Below are positions 52,016-63,349 of a stretch of 64,000 bases of DNA, piece by piece. The DNA is taken from assembly GCA_945893045.1 (NCBI GenBank), contig CAMDEA010000014.1, positions 1 to 64,000 of the forward strand, in the 5' to 3' direction. Positions within the stretch are counted from its first letter, which is position 1. Each line of letters starts with the position of its first letter. The notes beneath the pieces are model-generated. The model searched no databases and had not been told where the DNA came from. It was given only the letters and a program-made list of their open reading frames with translations. The stretch comes from Planctomyces sp. SH-PL62. GTDB lineage: Bacteria > Planctomycetota > Planctomycetia > Planctomycetales > Planctomycetaceae. The position numbers and the translations under genes are program-made.

Positions 52016-52513
52016 TCAGGCAGTCTTCAGCACGGGTTGCCGTGCGGCATCCTGTGTGACCTTGGCTGGGCGTTCGGGACGGACGGTCAGGACCGAGCAC
52101 GGCGCGTGTTGCACAACTCGTTCCGCGATGCTTCCCAGCAGCACATGCCGCAGTCCGGTGTGTCCGTGAGTCCCGATGACGATCAAGTCCATCGCGCTGT
52201 CCTTCGCATACTGCACGATGGTGTCAAATGTCGAGCCGATGCGAACCGTGCGCACCACCTTCTTTCCGGAAGCCCAGGCGGCTGGCGGAACCTTTTGGAT
52301 TTCCTCCTCTGCGTGGGTAATCGCTTTGTCCAATGATTCCGGAGAGATCAGCAGCGCGGCCGCAGTTTGCGGCATGGTCAGAAACAGATCGTGGAGAACG
52401 TGCAGCACATGCAACTCAGCCCCGAACTGGTCGGCCAAGTCGCAAGCGGACTTCTCGGCGACTTTGCTGAGTTCGCTGAAGTCGGTCGGAAAGAGAATAC
52501 GTTTGACGTTCAT
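52016..52513 (-). CDS. Universal stress protein (USP-4)
   Basis: A 165-residue UspA-fold protein with an intact ATP motif, GTHGHTGLRHVLLGS, then IAERVVQHAPCSVLTVRP. It is closer to USP-1 than to the USP-2/3 pair. It is the first gene of the minus-strand USP run. Upstream lie two palindromic repeats and the alcohol dehydrogenase gene on the same strand. Confidence 0.92.
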   Translation of the reverse strand: MNVKRILFPTDFSELSKVAEKSACDLADQFGAELHVLHVLHDLFLTMPQTAAALLISPESLDKAITHAEEEIQKVPPAAWASGKKVVRTVRIGSTFDTIVQYAKDSAMDLIVIGTHGHTGLRHVLLGSIAERVVQHAPCSVLTVRPERPAKVTQDAARQPVLKTA

Positions 52514-52527
52514 GGGGGAGCCTCGAC

Positions 52528-52589
52528 GTAGGTTGGGATTCCATCCCGACCGGTCTGGCCATTCGGGTCGGGATGGAATCCCAACCTAC
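52528..52589. repeat. Palindromic repeat (GGTTGGGATTCCATCCCGACC family)
   Basis: Perfect 24-base arms, 52528-52551 and 52566-52589, with a 14-base loop, 15 bases upstream of the USP-4 start. Confidence 0.88.
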
Positions 52590-52635
52590 TTTGCGAACGC
52601 CGTTCCGAGTCGGTGGAAGTTTTCAGAACCGATCA

Positions 52636-52764
52636 GGGGTCAGGTCTTCAAATTTCATTTTTGGCACCGCGAATTGAGTGCGATATGGTTTGAAATGGCG
52701 CTGTGAGAAGTGAGTCAGGGGTGGATCGCGAGGCCAAAAAAATTAAATTTGAAGACCTGACCCC
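52636..52764. repeat. Inverted repeat (GGGGTCAGGTCTTCAAATTT ends)
   Basis: Perfect 20-base ends, 52636-52655 and 52745-52764, enclose 89 bases with a second short AT-rich pairing. The ends resemble, from memory, repeats found around REP-associated tyrosine transposases in other bacteria. No transposase gene is inside. Confidence 0.8.
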
Positions 52765-52775
52765 GGTGCCCGCGC

Positions 52776-53765
52776 TCAAGGCACGAGCACCGCCGCTCCG
52801 CGCAGCCGTCCTTCGCGTAACGCTGACAAGGCTTCATTCGCGGCACTCAGCGCGAACGTCTGGACTTCGGTTCGCACCGGGACTTGCGGAGCGATTCGCA
52901 AGAACTCTTCACCATCGCGACGAGTCAGATTTGCGACCGAGCGGATGACTCGCTCACCCCACAGCAATTCATACGGAAAACGCGGGATGTCGCTCATGTG
53001 GATGCCGCCGCAGACGACGACTCCCCCTTTGTCGAGTGACCGCAACGCCTGCGGGACCAGAGCACCAACCGGCGCAAACAGAATCGCCGCGTCGAGCAAT
53101 TCCGGCGGCTGCTGGTCGGAAGACCCCGCCCACTTCGCACCCATGTCGCGAGCAAACTGCTGAGCCGCAACATCGCCCGGCCGAGTGAATGCGAAAACTT
53201 CTCGACCTTGAAACCGTGCGACCTGAGAAACAATGTGCGCGGCGGCTCCGAAGCCGTAGATGCCCAGCCGGCGCGCGTCTCCGCACATCACCAGTGAGCG
53301 GTATCCGATCAACCCCGCACACAACAGCGGAGCGGCTTCGGCATCGGAGTACATCGCCGGGATCGAAAAGCAAAACCGCTGATCGGCCACCGTGAACTCG
53401 GAGTAGCCGCCATCGAGTTGATAGCCGGTGAACCGCGCCGCCTCGCAGAGATTCTCTTGCCCGCACAGGCAGAAGCGGCATTTGCCACACGTCCCGCCCA
53501 GCCACGGCACGCCGACACGGTCGCCGAGTTGAAAGCGTTCGACTCGCTCTCCGACCGATTCGACGATCCCCACGATCTCGTGGCCGAGGATCAGCGGCAG
53601 CTTGGGCTGCGTCAGTTCGCCATCGCAGACATGCAAGTCGGTGCGGCAAACTCCACAAGCCTTCACGCGCAACAGCACTTGATCCGGCCCTGGTTCCGGC
53701 TGCGGGCATTCCGTCCAACGCAACGGCGAGTTCGGTTGATCGAACAGCATGGCACGCATGGGCAT
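52776..53765 (-). CDS. Zinc-dependent alcohol dehydrogenase
   Basis: A 329-residue medium-chain dehydrogenase. Catalytic zinc ligands are Cys40 (CGVCRTDLH) and His62-Glu63 (GHEIVG). The structural zinc site is Cys93, Cys96, Cys99 and Cys107 (GTCGKCRFC then ENLC). The nucleotide-binding region reads LGIYGFGAAAHIVSQVA, slightly unusual in having GFGAAA for GxGxxG. It is closest to the AdhA/AdhP-type NAD(P)-dependent enzymes. It lies upstream of four universal stress genes on the same strand, a combination seen in hypoxia-response regions of other bacteria. Confidence 0.92.
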   Translation of the reverse strand: MPMRAMLFDQPNSPLRWTECPQPEPGPDQVLLRVKACGVCRTDLHVCDGELTQPKLPLILGHEIVGIVESVGERVERFQLGDRVGVPWLGGTCGKCRFCLCGQENLCEAARFTGYQLDGGYSEFTVADQRFCFSIPAMYSDAEAAPLLCAGLIGYRSLVMCGDARRLGIYGFGAAAHIVSQVARFQGREVFAFTRPGDVAAQQFARDMGAKWAGSSDQQPPELLDAAILFAPVGALVPQALRSLDKGGVVVCGGIHMSDIPRFPYELLWGERVIRSVANLTRRDGEEFLRIAPQVPVRTEVQTFALSAANEALSALREGRLRGAAVLVP

Positions 53766-54025
53766 GATTCCTCACAAGAGTCGGAAATCGACCGCGGCGA
53801 CCACGCAAACAGTAAGCCGTGATGCCTGACGATTCGCAAGGCTCGAATGCAGATTTTGCATTCAGCGGGCCGTTTGGCACAGCGACTGCAAAGCCGTCTG
53901 TTCGTCGGAGTCACACCAGAATCTGATTGGCTCCCTGAACGTGGCGAGCGTTTCGCCGCGCCGCCCGGAATGCTCGCCGGGATCACTGTCCGTCTCTGTG
54001 TTTCCCATTTCCGAAAGGGTTCGCC

Positions 54026-54622
54026 ATGAAGACCACGAAGTTTCTGCAACTGTCTAGCTTGTTTGCCCTGTGTCTCGGATTGATGTCTCAAGTCGCCTTC
54101 GCTCAAGCGGACGCCGGCGCGAAGATTCGCGGTGATGCCTGGAACGGTGGTCGAGTTCAGACCTATCAGCGTCACGCTCAGGACCGGTCGCAATTGCTCT
54201 TCTTCTACGCCCAGTCGAAAGAGCCGCTGCCCAAGCAAGATGCCAAAGACCTCGTGAGCGGAATCCAGAAGGATCTCACCGAGGCAGAGAAGGCGCTGGC
54301 GAAGCTCAAGGCGGATCACGCCAAGGAACCGGATGTCGTCAAGCAGATTGCCTTGATCGAGAAGCATCATGCCCGCGCTAAAGAAGTTTGCGGCATGGCA
54401 GCCGAGCAATGTGAGAAAGAGCACGGCGATCATGTCGCGATCTGCGACTGCTGCACCGACATGTGGTTCGAGCTCGACGCCGCTCAAGTCGAAACGCAAA
54501 AGCTGCTGAAGATGCTGAAGATCGAAAAACTGCCGATCCCGAAAAAGGCCGGCGACAAGAAGGCCGGCGACAAGAAGGCGGCCACTGATAAGAAGCCCGA
54601 GGCCAAGAAGGCGGACAAGTAG
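54026..54622 (+). CDS. Secreted Cys/His-rich protein, possible metal binder
   Basis: A 198-residue exported protein that I do not recognise. Signal peptide 1-27 (SQVAFAQA). A helical central region precedes a Cys/His cluster: His114, His115, Cys122, Cys129, His133, His136, Cys140, Cys142 and Cys143. This pattern would suit metal coordination outside the cytoplasm. The C-terminus is Lys-rich, with a tandem 15-base duplication (54545-54559, 54560-54574) giving KKAGD twice. The start has GAAAGGG upstream. It lies just before a P-type ATPase and an RND metal pump, so a metal role is inferred from both sequence and context. Confidence 0.8.
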   Translation: MKTTKFLQLSSLFALCLGLMSQVAFAQADAGAKIRGDAWNGGRVQTYQRHAQDRSQLLFFYAQSKEPLPKQDAKDLVSGIQKDLTEAEKALAKLKADHAKEPDVVKQIALIEKHHARAKEVCGMAAEQCEKEHGDHVAICDCCTDMWFELDAAQVETQKLLKMLKIEKLPIPKKAGDKKAGDKKAATDKKPEAKKADK

Positions 54623-54661
54623 CACTGTGGACGGTGCTCGGATCGCGGAGGGGACACATCA

Positions 54662-54706
54662 TGAAACCCGCGACTGGCTGTATGCTGGTCGCGGGTTTCA
54701 CGTTTT
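54662..54706 (+). terminator. Terminator after the Cys/His-rich protein gene
   Basis: Perfect 13-base arms, 54662-54674 and 54688-54700, with a 13-base loop, then CGTTTTCG. It ends just before the repeat at 54707. Confidence 0.72.
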
Positions 54707-54820
54707 CGTAGGGTGGGACAAGCGGCGTTTCGACGCGCCGGCCCACCACTCGATGAAAATGGCATCAATGACGACGAGGTTGGTGGGCCGGCGCTCGAAG
54801 CGAGCTGGTCCCACCCTACG
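54707..54820. repeat. Palindromic repeat (GTAGGGTGGGAC family)
   Basis: Arms of about 41 bases (54707-54748 and 54780-54820) share GTAGGGTGGGAC, GGCG...CGCC and CGCCGGCCCACCA segments. The right end adjoins the ribosome-binding site (GGAG) of the P-type ATPase gene. Confidence 0.82.
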
Positions 54821-54830
54821 GAGAGTCTGA

Positions 54831-57632
54831 ATGTCTGACTCACGAGTTTGGTATGCCCTGCGCGGCGACGACGTGGCGCAGGCACTGGCGGCCGATCTGA
54901 CTCGCGGACTCAGCACCGGCGAAGTCGTTCGGCGGCGCGAGCAACATGGCTGGAACATGCTCGCCGAACCGCCGCCGATACCGGTCTGGAAAAAGCTGCT
55001 GGGTCAGTTCAAAGAACTGGTGATCTGGATTCTCATCGTCGCTGCGATCATCTCTGGAGTGATGGGCGAATGGGCCGATACGGCGGCGATTCTGGCCATC
55101 GTGCTCGTGAACGGCATCATCGGGTTTCTCCAGGAAGAGAAGGCGGGTCGCGCACTCGCAGCCCTGCAAAAAATGTCGTCACCGATGGCCAAGGTGATCC
55201 GCGATGGCGCGCTGCAATCGCTGCCCGCTCGCGAGTTGGTGCCGGGGGACAGCATCGAATTGGAAGCCGGCGACAACATCCCCGCCGACGCACGGTTGCT
55301 GAGCGGCTTCGGTGTCCGAGTTCAGGAAGCCTCGTTGACCGGCGAATCGGTCCCTGTGGACAAGGACGCCGACTGCGTGTTGAACGAGAACGCTCCGCTG
55401 GGTGACCGTCGCAACATGGTTTACATGGGAACGGTGACGGCTGCCGGCAAAGCCAGCGCGGTCATCGTCGCGACCGGCATGAACACCGAATTGGGACACA
55501 TCGCCGGTTTGCTGCAACGCTCCGAACCGGAACCGACGCCGCTGCAACGACGGCTCGCCGAACTGGGCAAAGTGCTGGTTGGCGTCTGTCTGGTGATCGT
55601 GGTTGTCATCTTCGCGTTGCAAGTGGCACGTGGCGGCAAGTTGCTGGAGACGTTGTTGATCTCCGTCAGTCTCGCGGTGGCGGCGGTGCCGGAAGGACTG
55701 CCGGCCGTGGTGACGTTGACGCTCGCGCTGGGTCTACAACGCATGGTCAAACGGAACGCGCTGGTCCGCAAGCTGCCCAGCGTCGAGACGCTCGGATCGG
55801 TGACGGTGATCTGTTCGGACAAGACGGGGACTCTGACCCGCAACGAAATGACCGTGCGCGAGATCGTCACCGGCGGCGAACGATTTCAAGTGACCGGCGG
55901 CGGCTACGCGCCGCATGGGGAGTTTCTGAAAGAGGATGACGCGGATCGTAGCCACGTTCGCAAGAACGTGGGCACCGAGAAAATCAGCGCACGCTCTGGC
56001 GAGCGTGGCTACTCAGCGGTCAACCCGCATGACGAACCGGACCTCATGCACGCTCTGACGACCGCCGCGCGTTGCAACAACGCGACGGTCAGCCCGCGCG
56101 GTGATGAGGCCGACTCCTGGCAAGTCATCGGCGATCCGACCGAAGGAGCGCTAGTCGTGGCCGCGCTCAAGGCGGGCATCGAAGCGCGCGACCGCGAGCA
56201 GCAAGTGCTCTTCGAGATTCCGTTCGATTCGGAACGCAAGACGATGTCGGTCGTGCTGCGCGGATCGGACGGCGCTCGCGTCATGTACTCCAAAGGCGCT
56301 CCGGAAGTGATCCTTGCGAAGTGCATCTCCGAACGGCGTGGCGGCCAAGTCGAGCTGCTCACCGACGACCGCCGCAGCCAGATCATGCGGACGAATTCCG
56401 AAATGGCGGCCCGCGCGTTGCGAGTGCTCGCGCTGGCGTATCGCGATCATTCGGTAACTCAGGGAACCGACTACGAGGAAACCGACCTGATCTTCGCGGG
56501 CCTGGTCGGCATGATCGATCCGCCTCGTGAGGAAGCCAAAGAGGCGGTGCGCCGTTGTCGCGCGGCGGGCATCCGCCCCGTCATGATCACCGGCGATCAT
56601 CCGGAAACCGCGCTGGCCATCGCTCGCGAACTGCAAATCGCGGCTGATGAAGATCGCGTCGTCACCGGGCAGGATCTCAACGCTCTGTCGGAAGAGCAGC
56701 TCAAGGTCCAAGTGGACCAAATCGCGGTTTATGCGCGCGTCTCGGCCGAACACAAGCTGCGGGTCGTCAAAGCCTGGAAGCAGCGCGGCCAGATCGTGGC
56801 GATGACCGGCGACGGAGTGAATGACGCACCGGCGGTGAAGGCGGCGGACATCGGCATCGCGATGGGCGTGGCCGGGACGGACGTGACCAAAGAAGCATCC
56901 GACATGGTGCTGACGGACGACAACTTCGCGTCGATCGTGAACGCCGTCGAAGAAGGCCGCGGCATCTTCGACAATATCCAGAAGTTCGTGCATTACCTGC
57001 TGTCGTGTAACGCGGGCGAAGTCATGCTGATGTTTTTCGCCGCGTTGATCGGCTGGCCGGTCCCGCTGGCGGCCATTCAGATTCTGTGGATCAACCTCGT
57101 GACCGACGGCCTGCCCGCGCTGGCTTTGGGCATGGAGCCTCCCGAACGGGACATCATGACCCGTTCGCCGCGCCCGCCGCTGGAAGCAGTGATTACACGC
57201 CAGCGCGGGTTGCTGATTCTGTTCCACGGCACATTGATTGCGACGGTCGCGGGCCTGGGATTCTGGCTGATCTACCAAGGGAACGAGGCCCAACTGGGAC
57301 GTGCTCGGGCCGTCGCGTTTTGCGTTTGTGCTTTCTCTCAATTGTTCTTCGCCATCGGCTGCCGCAGCCAACGCTTCACCATGCCGGAACTCGGACTGTT
57401 CACGAACCCGCACCTTTTCGGAGCAATCGTTGTCTCCGGCTTATTGCAGTTCAGTGCCGTGACACTGCCGTTCGCTCAGCCGGTGTTCGAGGTGGCCACG
57501 CACCTCTCATCGGAATGGCTGCTGATCGGCGTGCTGTCCCTGACACCCGTCACGATCATCGAAGTTGTCAAGTTGCTGCGGTCCATCAGCCGGAACGCGC
57601 TCGCGCCACCGATCGCAAGTGACCTGCCATGA
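54831..57632 (+). CDS. Cation-transporting P-type ATPase (Ca-type), with a repeat-derived insertion
   Basis: A 933-residue P2-type ATPase. The cation N-terminal domain is followed by the actuator motif SLTGESVPVDK, the helix motif VAAVPEGLPAVVTLTLALG and the phosphorylation site Asp330 in SDKTGTLTRNEM. KGAPEVIL lies in the nucleotide domain and TGDGVNDAPAVKAADIG in the hinge. Two C-terminal helix clusters complete the family set. The PEGLPA and NxxxD-type helix 6 text (LWINLVTDGLPALAL) points to Ca2+ or related cations. Residues about 373-394 (RSHVRKNVGTEK to GERGY) are encoded by a 65-base palindrome in the nucleotide-domain region. Confidence 0.93.
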   Translation: MSDSRVWYALRGDDVAQALAADLTRGLSTGEVVRRREQHGWNMLAEPPPIPVWKKLLGQFKELVIWILIVAAIISGVMGEWADTAAILAIVLVNGIIGFLQEEKAGRALAALQKMSSPMAKVIRDGALQSLPARELVPGDSIELEAGDNIPADARLLSGFGVRVQEASLTGESVPVDKDADCVLNENAPLGDRRNMVYMGTVTAAGKASAVIVATGMNTELGHIAGLLQRSEPEPTPLQRRLAELGKVLVGVCLVIVVVIFALQVARGGKLLETLLISVSLAVAAVPEGLPAVVTLTLALGLQRMVKRNALVRKLPSVETLGSVTVICSDKTGTLTRNEMTVREIVTGGERFQVTGGGYAPHGEFLKEDDADRSHVRKNVGTEKISARSGERGYSAVNPHDEPDLMHALTTAARCNNATVSPRGDEADSWQVIGDPTEGALVVAALKAGIEARDREQQVLFEIPFDSERKTMSVVLRGSDGARVMYSKGAPEVILAKCISERRGGQVELLTDDRRSQIMRTNSEMAARALRVLALAYRDHSVTQGTDYEETDLIFAGLVGMIDPPREEAKEAVRRCRAAGIRPVMITGDHPETALAIARELQIAADEDRVVTGQDLNALSEEQLKVQVDQIAVYARVSAEHKLRVVKAWKQRGQIVAMTGDGVNDAPAVKAADIGIAMGVAGTDVTKEASDMVLTDDNFASIVNAVEEGRGIFDNIQKFVHYLLSCNAGEVMLMFFAALIGWPVPLAAIQILWINLVTDGLPALALGMEPPERDIMTRSPRPPLEAVITRQRGLLILFHGTLIATVAGLGFWLIYQGNEAQLGRARAVAFCVCAFSQLFFAIGCRSQRFTMPELGLFTNPHLFGAIVVSGLLQFSAVTLPFAQPVFEVATHLSSEWLLIGVLSLTPVTIIEVVKLLRSISRNALAPPIASDLP
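55948..56012. repeat. 65-base palindromic repeat inside the P-type ATPase gene
   Basis: Arms 55948-55972 and 55988-56012 (25 bases) with a 15-base loop, the same unit size as the intergenic copies at 48673 and 50959. The reading frame stays open and continues into the conserved DLMHAL region. Confidence 0.9.
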
Positions 57633-57644
57633 AGCCCCACAATC

Positions 57645-57724
57645 CCCACGGATGGCATAGCGATACCACGGATGAAGAACGAGAAGCTCTGTTTTATCCG
57701 TGGTATCGCCATGCCATCCGTGGG
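57645..57724. repeat. Palindromic repeat (CCACGGATGGCATAGCGATA family)
   Basis: Arms 57645-57673 and 57696-57724 pair over 29 bases with one mismatch, in the 116-base gap between the ATPase and adaptor genes. Confidence 0.85.
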
Positions 57725-57748
57725 AATCATCCGTAAAGAGAGGACGCG

Positions 57749-59311
57749 ATGTCCTGGAAAAGCGTTTTGATTTGGTTCGGCCTTGTGGCAATCGCCCTGA
57801 CCGTGTTCGTTCTCGCCGTCACGTTGTGGCCGCGAGCCGATTCACAGGCCTCGTCGAAATCCGATGTCTGGACCTGTTCGATGCACCCGCAGATTCGGTT
57901 GCCGAATCCCGGCCGTTGTCCGATCTGCGGGATGCAGTTGATTCCGATCTCGAAGCTGCCGAACGCACGCGTCGACCTGGAAGCGCGCGCCGGCCTCGTC
58001 ACCGAACCGATCCAGCGGCGTGAGCTGTTCAAGGAGATTCGCACGGTCGGCAAGCTCGACTACAGCGAGCGGCAGGTGGCGTACATCTCGTCACGCATCA
58101 CCGGCCGCGTCGATCGGCTGTTCGTGGACTTCACCGGCGTCGAGGTCAAGAAGGGGGATCACCTCGTTGAGATTTACAGCCCGGAGTTGCTGGTCGCTCA
58201 GAATGAATTGCTGCTCGCCCTCGATGCCGTTGACAAGGAGAAGCCGTCGTCGCCCACCACCAAGAGCTTTGCCCAGTCGCGCTTGGAATCGGTTCGCACA
58301 AAGCTGCGGCTGCTGGGCATCCTCGACGAACAGATCGCGGAGATCGAAGAGTCGCGCAAGCCGACTCCACACCTGACGATCTTCGCTCCCATCGGCGGCA
58401 CGATCATCGAAAAGAACGTCCGCGCGGGGCAGTACCTAAACACCGGCGACCAGGTCTATCGCATCGCGGACCTCGATCCGATTTGGCTGTACCTCAACAT
58501 TTACGAGTTCGACGTTGCCTGGGTCCGCTTCGGGCAGACGGTCGATGTCCAGTTGGAAGCGTTTCCGGGCGAGAAATTCACCGGCTCGATCATGTTCATC
58601 GACCCGTTCCTCGACGACGCGACGCGCACGATCCGCGTCCGCGTGAACATCAAGAATTCGGACCGGCTGCTCAAACCGCAAATGTTCGCGACGGCGACGA
58701 TCCATGTGCGACTGCGGCCGGACGGCACGCCCGAACCCACAGGTCTCGAAGGAATGTTCGTCTGCCCGATGCACCCGGAAGTCATGCAGCGCGAGCCGGG
58801 CAAGTGCTCGATCTGCGAGATGCCGTTGGAGAAGGTGCCGCTGGCAGGGCCGAGGGGTGAGGGCCGAGGGGCGAGAGGAGAACATGCCGATCACACATCA
58901 CGCGCCGATCAACAGCGCCAAGTCGTGAAGACAACCGAGCCATCAGCGGCCGGAACGCTGGCGATTCCGGTTTCGGCGGTGCTCGATACCGGACGGCGGC
59001 GGATCACGTATCGACTGACTGCCGACGGCGCGTATGAATTGGTCGAACTCAAGCTTGGCCCGCGCGCGCATGCGATGGACAAGTCGGGCAAGCGTAGCGA
59101 GTTCTTCGTGGTGCTGGATGGCATCAACGAAGGAGATCGAGTCGTCTCGCAAAGCGGATTCTTGCTCGACAGTCAGCGGCAGATCGAAGGGATGCCGAGC
59201 CTGCTGTATCCGGAAGGACAAGCCGGGACGGCGTTGCACTCCGGCCACGGTGGGCATGGCGAAGCAGCGTCACCATCCACAAAGGAAATGCCCAGCGGGC
59301 ACAAACATTAA
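57749..59311 (+). CDS. cusB: RND efflux periplasmic adaptor, CusB type, with two metal-binding motifs
   Basis: A 520-residue membrane-fusion adaptor. One N-terminal helix (about 5-28) anchors it. A heavy-metal-binding motif follows: CSMHPQI...GRCPICGMQL (about 43-64). The adaptor core has GKLDYSERQVAYISSRITGR, a helical hairpin and PIGGTIIEKNVRAGQYLNTG. A second metal-binding motif, CPMHPEV...GKCSICEMPL, lies near 338-360. After it, the low-complexity GPRGEGRGARGEHADH may come from a small repeat. It should deliver metal and link the RND pump to an outer-membrane channel. The stop TAA overlaps the repeat starting at 59310. Confidence 0.92.
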   Translation: MSWKSVLIWFGLVAIALTVFVLAVTLWPRADSQASSKSDVWTCSMHPQIRLPNPGRCPICGMQLIPISKLPNARVDLEARAGLVTEPIQRRELFKEIRTVGKLDYSERQVAYISSRITGRVDRLFVDFTGVEVKKGDHLVEIYSPELLVAQNELLLALDAVDKEKPSSPTTKSFAQSRLESVRTKLRLLGILDEQIAEIEESRKPTPHLTIFAPIGGTIIEKNVRAGQYLNTGDQVYRIADLDPIWLYLNIYEFDVAWVRFGQTVDVQLEAFPGEKFTGSIMFIDPFLDDATRTIRVRVNIKNSDRLLKPQMFATATIHVRLRPDGTPEPTGLEGMFVCPMHPEVMQREPGKCSICEMPLEKVPLAGPRGEGRGARGEHADHTSRADQQRQVVKTTEPSAAGTLAIPVSAVLDTGRRRITYRLTADGAYELVELKLGPRAHAMDKSGKRSEFFVVLDGINEGDRVVSQSGFLLDSQRQIEGMPSLLYPEGQAGTALHSGHGGHGEAASPSTKEMPSGHKH

Positions 59312-59508
59312 CCCGGAGGGTTTACAGCGATTAGCCGGTGGTTGAGCGCAGCGATACCACCGGTTGTCGGTCACGAACGATTCCGCATCCCGGAGGGACG
59401 CCAGCGCCGATCCGGCTGACATCCCTCCGGGATGCGAGGTCCGTTTTCCGACATTCCGGTGGTGCGCCTGCGGCGACCACCGGCTAATGGCTGCGAACCC
59501 TCCGGGTT
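59310..59508. repeat. Three-layer nested palindrome between cusB and cusA
   Basis: Outer arms 59310-59342 and 59476-59508 (AACCCGGAGGG to TAGCCGGTGGT and inverse). A middle layer is built on ACCACCGG / CCGGTGGT (about 59356-59364 and 59455-59463). The centre is GCATCCCGGAGGGA (59385-59398) with TCCCTCCGGGATGC (59422-59435). The left end overlaps the cusB stop codon. Confidence 0.82.
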
Positions 59509-59603
59509 CAAGACATGACCCACCAAATACTGCGCAAGATCAAATCTGACGCTTCGGATCATTTTGAATCACCGCAGAACATCACAACGTCACGAACCGC
59601 ATC

Positions 59604-63167
<3,564 letters not shown>

Positions 63168-63193
63168 CCGAAGTCGTGAGAGCATGTCGGAAA

Positions 63194-63274
63194 ATGTAAC
63201 CCGAAGCGTTAGCGAGGGAGTTTGGATTGTGATTTCTCGAAGATTCCGACCCTCGCTGACGATTCGGGTTACAT
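63194..63274. repeat. Palindromic repeat (GTAACCCGAAGCGTCAGCG family)
   Basis: Arms at about 63194-63219 and 63249-63274 (26 bases, a few mismatches) around AT-rich sequence. Flanking GTCGGAAA and ATTCCGAC extend the pairing. It is related to the centre of 3316-3521. Confidence 0.8.
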
Positions 63275-63349
63275 GATTCCGACTTTTTCGACAGGCTCGT
63301 GAGACTTCGGTCCGAACTCTCACGAGTTCAGCTATAGGACACTCCGAAT

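Noticed and set aside
54545..54574. Tandem 15-base repeat in the Lys-rich tail as a possible mobile element
   Set aside because: It is a simple in-frame tandem duplication in a low-complexity tail, not related to the palindromic families.
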